In this document: in pieces, positions 44,088 to 52,737 of the stretch | Layout of the letters: every line of letters starts with the position of its first letter | Numbering within the stretch: the stretch's first letter is position 1 | NCBI RefSeq assembly: GCF_900128905.1 | Contig: NZ_FQTV01000008.1 | Location: 62,001-126,000 of the forward strand | DNA: 64,000 nucleotides | DNA from: Bacteroides luti | GTDB lineage: Bacteria > Bacteroidota > Bacteroidia > Bacteroidales > Bacteroidaceae | Direction: 5' to 3' | Notes under the pieces: model-generated | Database searches by the model: none | Told to the model about the DNA's origin: nothing | The model's input: only the letters and a program-made list of their open reading frames with translations | Position numbers and translations under genes: made by a program

Positions 44088-45257
44088 ATGGATGGACTAA
44101 TAATTTTAGACATTATAGACTCTATACTCTTTTTTCTCATGGCACTCTCCGTGGGATATCTTCTTATATTTGCGGCAGCAAGTATATCGAAGAGGAACTA
44201 CTCCTATCCTATAGCTAAAAAGAAATACCGTTTTGTTGTTCTATTTCCGGCTTATAAAGAAGATAAAGTTATAGAACAGGCTGTACGTTCTTTCTTGCAA
44301 CAAAAATATCCAAGAGAGAACTATGATATTGTTGTGATCTCCGACAAGATGGAAGATATGACTAATCAACAACTTGAGCTATTACCTATCGATTTACTGA
44401 TTGTTGACTTCGAAAATAGTTCGAAAGCAAAAGCACTGAACTTTGCAATGGATATGTTAGTAGATCGTGAGTATGACATGATTGTAATTCTAGATGCTGA
44501 TAACACTGTTCAGCCTGATTTCCTACAGCAATTAGGCAATGCGTATGAATGTGGCGCAAACGTTATTCAGGCACATCGTATGGCAAAGAATCTGAATACA
44601 AGTACTGCCATACTGGATGCAGTGAGTGAAGAGATTAATAATTCAATATTTAGAATAGGTCATGTAAAATTGGGACTTTCATCCGCTTTAATTGGTTCTG
44701 GAATGGCTTTTGAATATAAGTGGTTTAAAGAGAATATTAAAAAAGTTTCATCTGCTGGTGAAGATAAAGAGTTGGAAATGCTATTATTAAAACAAAGAAT
44801 CTATATTGATTATATGGACGATTTACCTGTTTATGATGAGAAAACACAAAAAGAAAATGCATTCAACAATCAGCGTCGCAGATGGTTATCTGCCCAGTTT
44901 GCTTCTTTATGGCAAGGTTTACCGGACCTGCCTGATGCTATCTTTACTAAAAACATCGATTATTGTGATAAGATAGCTCAATGGATCATGCTTCCCCGAG
45001 TATTGTTAATTGGATTTATCGGATTATTATCTATTATAACCACTTTAATAAATTGGGAATGGTCCATAAAATGGTGGATATTGCTACTTTTACTTTTTCT
45101 AGCTTTATGCATGGCTATTCCAGATTATCTTGTGAATAAACAGCTAAAAAAAGCTATTTGGACGGTTCCTTTACTTGCTATCAATATGTTTTTCAATTTA
45201 TTCAGAATGAAAGGAGTCAATAAAAAGTTTATTCACACAGAACACGGTGAACATTAA
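44088..45257 (+). CDS. Membrane-bound glycosyltransferase family 2
   Basis: 389 aa. One N-terminal transmembrane helix (about 8-28), a GT-A domain (FVVLFPAYKEDKVIEQAV, MIVILDADNTVQPDFL with the DAD motif, an AGEDKELEML acceptor motif, NNQRRRWLSAQF as the Q(R/Q)xRW motif) and two or three C-terminal helices (about 303-370). The QxxRW motif plus flanking helices is the layout of processive synthases such as hyaluronan or cellulose synthase, but it also occurs in single-addition enzymes. It starts 3 bp after the previous gene. Confidence 0.85.
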   Translation: MDGLIILDIIDSILFFLMALSVGYLLIFAAASISKRNYSYPIAKKKYRFVVLFPAYKEDKVIEQAVRSFLQQKYPRENYDIVVISDKMEDMTNQQLELLPIDLLIVDFENSSKAKALNFAMDMLVDREYDMIVILDADNTVQPDFLQQLGNAYECGANVIQAHRMAKNLNTSTAILDAVSEEINNSIFRIGHVKLGLSSALIGSGMAFEYKWFKENIKKVSSAGEDKELEMLLLKQRIYIDYMDDLPVYDEKTQKENAFNNQRRRWLSAQFASLWQGLPDLPDAIFTKNIDYCDKIAQWIMLPRVLLIGFIGLLSIITTLINWEWSIKWWILLLLLFLALCMAIPDYLVNKQLKKAIWTVPLLAINMFFNLFRMKGVNKKFIHTEHGEH

Positions 45258-45268
45258 TACAATAAAAA

Positions 45269-45907
45269 ATGGATTTTCAACAATTAAAAACCAGATTAAA
45301 GCAACACAAAAAGTTAAAATGTTTATTGCTTAATTTTATTATGCACCCAGTAAAAACACGTCCCCAGTGGTGGATACGACTGTTTCAGTTTGTCTATTTG
45401 AAAAAAGGGAAAGGGTCTGTGATATATCGTAGTGTACGAAAAGACCTTGTTCCGTTTAATAGATTTATATTGGGTAACCATTCTGTTGTTGAAGATTTTT
45501 CTTGTTTAAATAATGCTGTTGGAGATTTGATTATTGGCAACAATTCACGAATTGGATTAGGAAATACAATTATTGGTCCAGTTCAAATTGGTAATAATGT
45601 AAATATAGCCCAAAACGTAACAATATCCGGGCTTAATCACAACTTTCAGGATGTTAATAAAACAATCGCTTCACAAGGCGTATCGACCTCTCAGGTAATT
45701 ATTGAAGATAATGTTTGGGTAGGTGCAAACTCCGTTATTCTGTCCGGTGTACAAATAGGAAAACATAGTATTGTTGCTGCAGGTAGCATTGTAACACTTT
45801 CTATTCCTACTTTATGCGTTGTTGCAGGAAACCCTGCAAAAATTATAAAACAATATAATTTTGACAAAAAAGAATGGATTAGAATAAAAAAAAGTAAGTA
45901 CTCATAA
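45269..45907 (+). CDS. Hexapeptide-repeat acetyltransferase
   Basis: 212 aa. A left-handed beta-helix spans about 75-195 with hexapeptide repeats ([72 protein letters not shown]) and a C-terminal [13 protein letters not shown]. This is the WbbJ/serine-acetyltransferase-like family that O-acetylates sugars of the polysaccharide with acetyl-CoA. Its 3' end overlaps the convergent acyltransferase gene by 6 bp. Confidence 0.88.
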   Translation: MDFQQLKTRLKQHKKLKCLLLNFIMHPVKTRPQWWIRLFQFVYLKKGKGSVIYRSVRKDLVPFNRFILGNHSVVEDFSCLNNAVGDLIIGNNSRIGLGNTIIGPVQIGNNVNIAQNVTISGLNHNFQDVNKTIASQGVSTSQVIIEDNVWVGANSVILSGVQIGKHSIVAAGSIVTLSIPTLCVVAGNPAKIIKQYNFDKKEWIRIKKSKYS

Positions 45908-46894
45908 GAGTTTTGTTGCAAATAATGAAACTAGTTTATGAATTCCAAATGCTAATAAAACAGAGACTAAGGATAAAAAAAGAAAAATTAGAATTAAAGG
46001 AAAAGAGTTAGATATCAAATGTTTTAACGTAGTTGCATATTTAAAAATAACATGTTCATGAATTAAATACAATTCTAAACTTATGCCACCTAAAAAGCTC
46101 AGCACTCTATTTAAGAGGTTATTTGACTCAATTAAGAATGTAAGTAAATATAAGAAACCAGGAATTATTAGAACAAACAGAGTCCAGTTTAATGTACTAC
46201 TATTAAACTGATTATATGTTAGTAAAACCTTTAAAAAAAACCAAAGAATAAAACCCATTATTGCAACAAACACAGATATATAAATACTTTTTCTCTTATC
46301 AAGGAAAGATAATTTATAATAGTTATAGTATGCAAATAGCACCCCAAGTAAAAATACAGGAACCCTACATAAAAAATACATCATATTTATATTATAACCA
46401 TTATTCAAAGCATACAATAAAGATAATATAATAAAAATAACAATAAATGCAACTGTTACTTTTAGCGGAGATAGAAAAAAGAATTTATAATATAACGGAA
46501 AAAAAAGATAAAGGATTATTATAGAAGGAACAAACCAATCGAAATAATTCAGAAAAGAAGGGAACCAAAAACCAATGGTCGATATTTGAATTAAAATATC
46601 TGCTATATTAGTATTTCCTCTAATTATATTAGCTAAAAAAACAATTACAAAGTACGAAGGAATTATTCTTATAAATCTTTTCTTATAAAAAGATAGAGTA
46701 CAATTATCCTTTGTAAAAGAATAAAACAGACCTAGAGCTGACAAAAAAAGAAAACCATCGACTCCTCCAAATCCCCACCCTGCAAATATTTGAGTAAAAT
46801 GAGAATTATAATGTAATCTGGTATGAAATATCATAATCATAATTATCATTACCCCCATAAGCGCAGCTCTGTTATCTAATATTTTTTTTATCAT
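45902..46894 (-). CDS. Acyltransferase 3 family membrane protein
   Basis: 330 aa, about 10 transmembrane helices. [15 protein letters not shown] carries the conserved His of the family and [20 protein letters not shown] the second signature. It probably O-acetylates the surface polysaccharide at the membrane. It is the only minus-strand gene of the left polysaccharide block and has its own promoter. Confidence 0.82.
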   Translation of the reverse strand: MIKKILDNRAALMGVMIIMIMIFHTRLHYNSHFTQIFAGWGFGGVDGFLFLSALGLFYSFTKDNCTLSFYKKRFIRIIPSYFVIVFLANIIRGNTNIADILIQISTIGFWFPSFLNYFDWFVPSIIILYLFFPLYYKFFFLSPLKVTVAFIVIFIILSLLYALNNGYNINMMYFLCRVPVFLLGVLFAYYNYYKLSFLDKRKSIYISVFVAIMGFILWFFLKVLLTYNQFNSSTLNWTLFVLIIPGFLYLLTFLIESNNLLNRVLSFLGGISLELYLIHEHVIFKYATTLKHLISNSFPLILIFLFLSLVSVLLAFGIHKLVSLFATKLL

Positions 46895-46921
46895 ATATCT
46901 ACGTAATTTATAAAATTAAGA

Positions 46922-46954
46922 CAAATATAAGAAACTAAAATAATTTGAAGCAAA
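46922..46954 (-). promoter_or_regulatory. Promoter for the minus-strand acyltransferase gene
   Basis: TTTG (46951-46954), a 21 bp spacer and TATATTTG (46922-46929) on the minus strand, 28 bp before the start codon. Confidence 0.72.
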
Positions 46955-47024
46955 TTTTTTATCGATAATAAATACATAATAACCAATTCCATATTTTCAA
47001 ATGGGAATTAATTAATAAACAAAA

Positions 47025-47062
47025 CCTCCCACCAACAAGCAAAACAGCTTATCAGCGGGAGA
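47025..47062 (-). terminator. Terminator of the amidase operon
   Basis: CCTCCC (47025-47030) and GGGAG (47057-47061), with inner AAGC/GCTT pairing, form a hairpin; the minus-strand tail is GTTTTGTTTATT. Confidence 0.55.
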
Positions 47063-47091
47063 TCAATTTAACACCTACATCCCCAATCTAA

Positions 47092-47544
47092 TCAAAAATT
47101 TTTAGATAAAAGCTCCTTAACATCAAATCCGGGACAAAATTTCACCCACTCAGAAGAATCAACAACCCCGTTGCCATTGCGGTCGGGACTAAGATCCCGG
47201 TGACCTGTTACCCTGCAGCCGGGGAAGTCTTTCAGCAGGGTGAGAACCAGAACCCGAAGGGAGTGCTTTTGCTCGGGAGTTCGGGTGTCTGCGGGAGTAC
47301 CGTTCTTATCAAGTCCACCTTCGTAGCAGATGCCAATGCTATGGGCATTATAGCCCAGGACGTGCGCGCCTTGTTCTTGAAGCGGACGCATGGATTTGAT
47401 GGCTCCGTCTTTACGAACGTAGAAATGATAACCGGCAGAGCGAAAACCTCTTGCCCTGTGGGCAGTGTCCACGTCCCGCTCCGTAAAGGTTTTATCCTCA
47501 CAGGTAGCGGAACAGTGAATCACAATCAGATTAATTTTTCTCAT
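47092..47544 (-). CDS. N-acetylmuramoyl-L-alanine amidase (amidase_2, phage-lysozyme type)
   Basis: 150 aa, no signal peptide. LIVIHCSATCEDK (first zinc His), RSAGYHFYVRKDG, VTGHRDLSPDRNG (second zinc His) and FCPGFDV (Cys ligand) match T7-lysozyme-like amidases in order and in length. It cuts the bond between MurNAc and the stem peptide. The absent signal peptide and its small operon partners suggest phage origin. Base composition is clearly richer in G+C than the flanking polysaccharide genes. Confidence 0.9.
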   Translation of the reverse strand: MRKINLIVIHCSATCEDKTFTERDVDTAHRARGFRSAGYHFYVRKDGAIKSMRPLQEQGAHVLGYNAHSIGICYEGGLDKNGTPADTRTPEQKHSLRVLVLTLLKDFPGCRVTGHRDLSPDRNGNGVVDSSEWVKFCPGFDVKELLSKNF

Positions 47545-47563
47545 CTTTTCTTATGCCCGCTTT

Positions 47564-47833
47564 CTATTGCCGTTCCTTGCAACTTGGCACCGCGCACTGA
47601 GTTTTCAGTGATTCGCTAAGCTGAGCATTCAGGGTGATAATCTCCTGGTACATCTGGCGCACTTTCTCCGAGAGTTCAAAATAGTCGGTTTCGAACCGGT
47701 TGATCTGCTCCATCAGATAGTCGAACTGGCCCTTTACCAGTTCGGTGAATTCCTGCATCTCCTTAGCGTCTTTCTTCCTGAGGAAGGGAAGCACCAGGGT
47801 GAATACTTTCAATAACTCGTTGATTACTTTCAT
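47564..47833 (-). CDS. Small coiled-coil protein with N-terminal hydrophobic segment
   Basis: 89 aa. A short hydrophobic stretch (KVFTLVLPFL, about 9-18) precedes a predicted coiled coil (about 25-78) and a short tail with two Cys. It lies 27 bp after the HU-like gene and 19 bp before the amidase gene, so it is part of the same transcript. Its size and position would fit a lysis accessory protein beside an endolysin, but no family is recognised. Confidence 0.72.
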   Translation of the reverse strand: MKVINELLKVFTLVLPFLRKKDAKEMQEFTELVKGQFDYLMEQINRFETDYFELSEKVRQMYQEIITLNAQLSESLKTQCAVPSCKERQ

Positions 47834-47860
47834 TTGCTGTTGTGCTTAACTTATTAGTGA

Positions 47861-48298
47861 CTATCCGGCTACTGTCCCAACTTCGTTACCGCCATTGGTT
47901 ACTTTTACAGGGAGTTTAGCCACCTGACTATATTCAAGGGTTTTCAGCATATTGGTAAGCAGTTTCCCGGGACGGAAAGTAATTCTGGCTCCCTTGATAA
48001 AACCTACGTTGAATTCTTTCTGGGTATCTGCTCCCCGACTGCGAAGACCAACCTGGAAGCTTCCAAACTCTCCAAAGCGAACTACTTCTCCTTTGCGGAG
48101 ACTTTGCTGAATGGTTATTAATGCTCCCGATATTGAGGCGGAGATATCTGCTTTGGTTGCCGTACAACGGTTGGAAATATCTTCGCACATTGAGTCAAAA
48201 TCCATCTCACCGCTACCTTGTGCCTGGGCATAGAACTTTTTAGGATCTGAACTTCTTCTTGGATTTCCTCTCTCTACTACTGAATACTTTACGCTCAT
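47861..48298 (-). CDS. HU-like DNA-binding protein (Bacteroidales extended form)
   Basis: 145 aa from the ATG at 48298. The frame is open to 48376, but the -7 element TATCTTTG on the minus strand (48358-48365) lies downstream of that ATG, so the shorter start is used. The HU/IHF fold occupies about 30-115 (DISNRCTATKADISASISGA, KGEVVRFGEFGSFQVGL, ITFRPGKLL) with a basic N-terminal arm (KYSVVERGNPRRSSDPKKFY) and a glycine-rich tail. It probably binds DNA non-specifically or at structured sites. First gene of the amidase operon. Confidence 0.87.
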   Translation of the reverse strand: MSVKYSVVERGNPRRSSDPKKFYAQAQGSGEMDFDSMCEDISNRCTATKADISASISGALITIQQSLRKGEVVRFGEFGSFQVGLRSRGADTQKEFNVGFIKGARITFRPGKLLTNMLKTLEYSQVAKLPVKVTNGGNEVGTVAG

Positions 48299-48357
48299 GT
48301 TTTTTGTTTTTAATGGTTTAATAACTTTATCAGGGGGGCCCTTCCCTTTCGACTTTA

Positions 48358-48365
48358 CAAAGATA
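48358..48365 (-). promoter_or_regulatory. -7 element for the HU-like/amidase operon
   Basis: TATCTTTG on the minus strand, 60 bp before the start codon; no TTTG at standard spacing. Confidence 0.5.
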
Positions 48366-48492
48366 CAACACCCCAAAGTGGACGAGTGCGGAATGTTGCA
48401 CAGCTAGTATTAGGGTGTATAAAGTGGTATAAACCTGTCTGTTTCTGCATTACTTTGCATTCTAACAAAAACGTTATTTTATTTTGTCATAA

Positions 48493-48524
48493 TTTGCTTT
48501 TATGAAGTATTTTTAGTACCTTTA
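48493..48524 (+). promoter_or_regulatory. Promoter candidate for the DUF4248 gene
   Basis: TTTG (48493-48496), a 20 bp spacer and TACCTTTA (48517-48524; one mismatch to TAnnTTTG), 32 bp before the ATG. Confidence 0.55.
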
Positions 48525-48556
48525 AAAGGTTAATAAAGAAAGAATAAACATTAATT

Positions 48557-48778
48557 ATGGAAGAAAAATTTAAACCTAAGAGCTATTCAAAAACAGAATT
48601 ATCGAGAAAATACAATCCACATCTGTGCGACCGTTCGGCTCAACGTACATTGATGAAGTGGATTGAGCACAACAAAGAATTAAGCGAGCAGCTAATCTGC
48701 ACTGGATTCAGCAAAATGGACCGTTTATTTACACCCCGACAAGTACAACTGATTGTCTCCTTCCTGGGAGAACCGTAA
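48557..48778 (+). CDS. DUF4248-like small protein
   Basis: 73 aa, basic. KSYSKTELSRKYNPHLCDRS, AQRTLMKWIEHNKELSEQL and FTPRQVQLIVSFLGEP are characteristic of the small Bacteroidales family found beside VirE-type primase genes. A winged-helix or HTH-like role is plausible from the helix pattern, but no function is established. It is convergent with the primase gene, with a terminator and a nested inverted repeat between them. Confidence 0.82.
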   Translation: MEEKFKPKSYSKTELSRKYNPHLCDRSAQRTLMKWIEHNKELSEQLICTGFSKMDRLFTPRQVQLIVSFLGEP

Positions 48779-48814
48779 AAACAACTTTCAAAAAAATATC
48801 CAGTCATTTTTGTG

Positions 48815-48858
48815 AAAGAGACTTGAGACTTTACCCAAAGTTTCAAGTCTCTTTTTTT
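48815..48858 (+). terminator. Terminator of the DUF4248 gene
   Basis: 18 bp stem AAAGAGACTTGAGACTTT (48815-48832) with 48837-48854 (one G-U), 4 nt loop, T tail. The arms share AGACTTGAG...TCAAGTCT with the hairpin at 18783-18814. Confidence 0.85.
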
Positions 48859-48883
48859 AATATGACTTAAGAAAAAAAGAAAA

Positions 48884-49015
48884 TAGTGATAGGAGTGATA
48901 GCAAATATCGCTATTTTAAACACTCTATAGAGGGGGCAGTGGCATCCTATAGAGTGCCCCTACCCCCTTATAATAAAGTTCAAAATATGTATTTTCCCTA
49001 TCACTCCTATCACTA
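48884..49015. repeat. Nested inverted repeat beside the VirE primase gene
   Basis: The outer arms TAGTGATAGGAGTGATAG (48884-48901) and its exact complement (48998-49015) each contain two copies of the word AGTGATAG. The inner arms CACTCTATAG (48921-48930) and CTATAGAGTG (48947-48956) flank a G-rich/C-rich pair (GGGGGCA, TGCCCC). The right edge lies 6 bp from the primase stop codon. It could be a replication or primase recognition element, an integration end, or a complex terminator. Confidence 0.75.
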
Positions 49016-49021
49016 AATTAA

Positions 49022-51133
49022 TTAAAACGGAAGCTCCGGTTCTGCTATTAAAGACTCATTTTCAGCAATTTGAGGCTGACTTTCTATTGTTTTACTATTT
49101 CGCTCAACTTCATTCAAATCGAGCTCATAAATGGTATAAACGTCCCCTTTATTATGTCTTTTCGACTCAAATCCATGCTTATTCAGCACTTTTCCAAGAA
49201 GATTTACCCCCGAAGGAGTAATTTTCAAGCCTGTTTTCTCCGAAATTCGCTTTGAAATTTCACTTGCCAACAGTGAACGACAGCTTTCTCCGGGTAATGG
49301 TTTACGAAAATAGACAAATAAAAATTCCTCTTCGGGAGAACGAGACCGAAACTTATCGTTGTGAATGTCCAGTTCTTCAATCTCCTCAATGTTGAACCAA
49401 AAGCGAAAGCCGGAGTCAATTAAGTGCTTAATCTGTGCATACAGTTGCAAATAATCAATAGTAAACGCATCATTAAGAGTATTCACCAAAAAAGTGATAA
49501 AACGACGCGACCCTGTGGGGTCATTCAATACTTTCCGGTTATTGCTGGAAGCTAACAAAGACGCATGGCGAGTGTAGGTCTCCTCGTTACGCCCGTAAGC
49601 TTTGCGCTCGTCTATACTGATTTGCGTGATGATTTTCTTCAGCTTTGCCATGTCTCGTGGTTTGAGAGCCTCGAGCTCATCAATATTGACCAGGGCACGG
49701 TGAGAGAGTTTCAACAACAAATCTTTTTCTTGCTCCATAATAGATGCAGTGGCATAGTAAACCTGCAACTCGGGTGGAAGAAGTTTCACCGTCCAGCGGG
49801 TTTTACCCCTACCCTGATTTCCACAGAACACCGGCACCACGTGATTCACCGTGTTTTTATCCAACAAGGAAGCCGCCATGGCCACCAACCATTTACGGAA
49901 GCAAAAAAGCCAGTATGCATCATCATCCGTTTTAACCGTTGTAGACAGCTGAGCAATGTAATCATGTCCATCCCATTTGGGAAGTTTCTGAAAATAAGCT
50001 ATAAAAGGATTAAAAGAGGGATACAGATCGGACATTAAGAGACTACGAACATCGTTCATTTTACATTTAATGCCCGATTTGTTTACCGCCCTCCACACAG
50101 AGTTTTCGGTTCTGTCCGTGAGATTCTCGAAGTCATTTCTCGAATCTTTTTTACGAATCTCCATCCTCGTACTCACCACGTTATAGCGAAGCTCGTAATT
50201 TTCAGTCAGAAAATTTTCCACGTCATCAAAAATACCCTGCGTGTTCCGGGTATTCTTTGCTACAGCATGCTCGGAAGCATGAGTATAAGCACTGCGGATA
50301 GTAGAAAGCAACTCTTCTGTTTCCATATCAACATACTTTGCCAGACAGAAACGCTCCGTATCTTCCTTGGGCAACCCTCTCCTATTGCAATTATTAGCCA
50401 ACAGATTTATATACACATTGCGGTTTCCTTCTTTGTAAGTCTGTTTTTTCGTGGTATAACGCACACACTTGCTAAAAATGGCTTCTGCACTCACTTCTTC
50501 AGCACACTCACTTTTCACATCTTTGTTTAGGAGAATCTCTTTATCACCCTTAACTTCGGCTATAAAAACAGCTGCCTTTTCGTTAAGAAAAAGAAGCGGA
50601 TCATAGCTCACGTAACAAAGTCTGCCCACATCTTTACCCGACACATCAATAGTAGCCAAAGTTAAAGCCTTATAATAGCGCATCACCCTATTATACGCCT
50701 CACGGTGAAATTTCTTTATTTCTTCTATATCGACAGGCAATAAGCCATCTTCACGAGCAACAGGAACCAGCACCTTCAACCCTAGTCCTCCCGGACTTAC
50801 AAAGCAAGCATACGTATGTTTGTCCGCTTCAATCACAGCTCGCAGGCGAACCACCTCTTCGGGCGAAAGATCGTCGAGATCAAGAACCACCATTCCACAG
50901 TATTTTGTAAGATTTGCATCTCTTCGACCACCGATATACAGTGCGCAAATAGTGACAGCGGTAAGCAACTTCTTCAGCTTCTGGGCCTCTTCTTCATTTC
51001 CTTCCCTGATTAACGAACGAATCTTTTCAACTTCATCCCTAAAACGACCATTCTTCACATCGCGCAAAAACTCCCGCAAATCCTTATTCCCCAGTGGTTT
51101 GTTAAAACCAGAAAAAACTGTAATGTTCTTCAT
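49022..51133 (-). CDS. VirE/BT4734-type primase-helicase-like protein
   Basis: 703 aa. The N-terminal domain (about 1-200) is of the BT4734/VirE_N type with GMVVLDLDDLSPEEVV (paired Asp, primase-polymerase-like) and FVSPGGLGLKVLVPV. A connecting region (about 220-370) is followed by a VapE P-loop ATPase domain (about 375-600): WDGHDYIAQL, Walker A CGNQGRGKTRW near residue 440, Walker B ALVNIDELEAL and the sensor region LLASSNNRKVLNDPTGSRRF. The C terminus looks like a winged helix. Such proteins occur on phages, mobile elements and next to capsule loci in Bacteroides. No integrase or relaxase is seen nearby. Confidence 0.88.
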   Translation of the reverse strand: MKNITVFSGFNKPLGNKDLREFLRDVKNGRFRDEVEKIRSLIREGNEEEAQKLKKLLTAVTICALYIGGRRDANLTKYCGMVVLDLDDLSPEEVVRLRAVIEADKHTYACFVSPGGLGLKVLVPVAREDGLLPVDIEEIKKFHREAYNRVMRYYKALTLATIDVSGKDVGRLCYVSYDPLLFLNEKAAVFIAEVKGDKEILLNKDVKSECAEEVSAEAIFSKCVRYTTKKQTYKEGNRNVYINLLANNCNRRGLPKEDTERFCLAKYVDMETEELLSTIRSAYTHASEHAVAKNTRNTQGIFDDVENFLTENYELRYNVVSTRMEIRKKDSRNDFENLTDRTENSVWRAVNKSGIKCKMNDVRSLLMSDLYPSFNPFIAYFQKLPKWDGHDYIAQLSTTVKTDDDAYWLFCFRKWLVAMAASLLDKNTVNHVVPVFCGNQGRGKTRWTVKLLPPELQVYYATASIMEQEKDLLLKLSHRALVNIDELEALKPRDMAKLKKIITQISIDERKAYGRNEETYTRHASLLASSNNRKVLNDPTGSRRFITFLVNTLNDAFTIDYLQLYAQIKHLIDSGFRFWFNIEEIEELDIHNDKFRSRSPEEEFLFVYFRKPLPGESCRSLLASEISKRISEKTGLKITPSGVNLLGKVLNKHGFESKRHNKGDVYTIYELDLNEVERNSKTIESQPQIAENESLIAEPELPF

Positions 51134-51311
51134 TTATTATTCATTAAAATTAGAGATACAAAGTTCTACATTTACTAGAAAATTATTTATAACTATTTGT
51201 CTGTATTTTTGAAGTAAATTATCCACCTGTAACTAATTCATTACCAGTTATGTAAAACTTTATATCTTCAATTAATTCCTAAAATATAAATTATTCGTTC
51301 AAAAGCAGAAG

Positions 51312-51696
51312 CTAGTAATCCTCGTTTAGGTGCTCTTTTTTCATATACTGGCACACTGTACTTTCCGAAAGATATTGATCTTTTCCTCCTTTTGAAGAGC
51401 GGAAGCGAATAAATTGGCTAAGAATATGTGCTGTAAGTACGCGATTAACGCCACCATTTGTCAGTAACCAACCATCTTCAATCCATTGTTCTAGTGCATG
51501 AAAAAAAAAGATGTGGAGAAACTGTCCACTCAAGCGGAATCGATTTCTTGTTCCGCCCTAACTTTTTTGATAACTCTTTTTGCTTTGTCAGCTTTTTATG
51601 CAGTTCTTTTGTATGAAAATCAATTTCGTTCTGTACTTCCTGCATTTCTTTCTCTAAATCTTCTTTCATGACTGTTGTTTTAAGTTGTTTATTCAT
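51312..51696 (-). pseudogene. Small coiled-coil gene split by a frameshift at a homopolymer
   Basis: Two minus-strand frames overlap. The first starts at 51696 (MNKQLKTTVMKEDLEKE, a coiled coil), continues through SIPLEWTVSPHLFF and ends at 51478. The second continues HALEQWIEDGWLLTNGG and ends at 51312 with STVCQYMKKEHLNEDY. The switch falls on A9 at 51501-51509; removing one base joins the frames into about 128 aa. The W-S-x-x-L...G layout of the second half vaguely recalls RteC-like C-terminal domains; I do not claim membership. The ATG at 51726 lies within or before the -7 element (CAAAAATA, 51724-51731) and is not used. Confidence 0.6.
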
Positions 51697-51756
51697 ATTC
51701 TTTCTGTTTCTTAAAAAAATGCGCAAAAATAGTTCCTTTTTATTAAAGGATTATGC

Positions 51757-51764
51757 TATATTTG
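51757..51764 (+). promoter_or_regulatory. -7 element at the start of the right polysaccharide block
   Basis: TATATTTG, 37 bp before the ATG at 51801, back to back with the minus-strand -7 at 51724-51731. Confidence 0.55.
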
Positions 51765-51800
51765 TTTTATAGTTTAAGAAAGTTACCAACAGGCCGACTT

Positions 51801-52736
51801 ATGACAAAACCCAAAGTAAGTGTTATTATGCCCGTTTTCAACACGGAACAATATGTAAATGAAGCTCTTATGAGCATTATTAACCAAACATTAAAAGAAA
51901 TTGAAATTATAGTAATTAATGACGGGTCTACTGATGGAAGTTTAGAAGTTATAAGTAGAATTGCAGAAAATGATAATAGAGTACAGATATACAGTCAAGA
52001 AAATCAAGGTCAGTCCGTTGCCCGAAACTTAGGTATTAGCATAGCTAAAGGTGAATACATTTACTTTATGGACAGTGATGACTTGCTCGACTTAGATGCA
52101 TTGGAATGTTGCTATAACAAATGTGAAGCAGAAAGTCTGGATTTTGTTTTTTTTGATGCAGATATTATTTGTGAGAACAAAGAAATATCTTTTTCAATTG
52201 ACTATCACCGTACTGAGATTGAAGAAAAAGTGTATTATGGGGCTGAGTTATTAAATGAATTAATAAACAAATACCTTTATAGAGTTGCACCATGGATGAA
52301 CTTTATCCGACTCAGCTACCTTCACAAAATCAGGCTCAATTTCTATCCTGGAATAATTCACGAAGATGAGCTTTTCTCTGCCATTCTGTATATTGAAGCA
52401 GAAAGAGTTGGACGAATTAACAAAAACTACTTTAAGCGGAGAGTCAGAGGGAATTCTACAATGACAAAACAATTTTCATGGAAGAATATTGAAGGTTATT
52501 TTACCGTAATTGAACAACTTAGAGAGTATATTGAAAGAAAAACAGAATATGAAAAAGCAATAATATGCAGATATATAAAAATAATGCTAAATGTGATTAT
52601 AAGAAACGCATATGTACTTTCTGCAAAAGAACGATATCTAATTTTTTTGCATTGCATAAAGTTTAGATATATAAGACATCTGCGAATAAAAACGATTTTT
52701 ATATTATTATTCAAATCACACAATACTACTATATAA
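51801..52736 (+). CDS. Glycosyltransferase family 2
   Basis: 311 aa from ATG 51801; the ATG at 51753 precedes the promoter -7 element and is rejected. KVSVIMPVFNTEQYVNEAL, EIIVINDGSTDGSLEVI, NQGQSVARNLGISIAKGEYI and FMDSDDLLD are the classic GT-A motifs of capsule transferases (EpsJ/CpsJ-like). The nucleotide sugar is undetermined. First gene of the right polysaccharide block; the flippase ATG follows 1 bp after its stop codon. Confidence 0.88.
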   Translation: MTKPKVSVIMPVFNTEQYVNEALMSIINQTLKEIEIIVINDGSTDGSLEVISRIAENDNRVQIYSQENQGQSVARNLGISIAKGEYIYFMDSDDLLDLDALECCYNKCEAESLDFVFFDADIICENKEISFSIDYHRTEIEEKVYYGAELLNELINKYLYRVAPWMNFIRLSYLHKIRLNFYPGIIHEDELFSAILYIEAERVGRINKNYFKRRVRGNSTMTKQFSWKNIEGYFTVIEQLREYIERKTEYEKAIICRYIKIMLNVIIRNAYVLSAKERYLIFLHCIKFRYIRHLRIKTIFILLFKSHNTTI

Positions 52737-52737
52737 A

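Noticed and set aside
47200..47619. Long plus-strand ORF opposite the amidase gene
   Set aside because: It is antisense to a clear amidase with all zinc ligands; the openness comes from the higher G+C content.
48299..48376. N-terminal extension of the HU-like protein
   Set aside because: It contains the TATCTTTG promoter element on the same strand; family members begin near MSVKYSVVERG.
47025..51731. Complete prophage or integrative element
   Set aside because: No integrase, relaxase, terminase, capsid or tRNA attachment site is visible, only a small phage-like gene set.
51753..51800. N-terminal extension of the first glycosyltransferase of the right block
   Set aside because: The TATATTTG promoter element lies within it, and the GT2 fold begins at MTKPKVSVIMPVFN.
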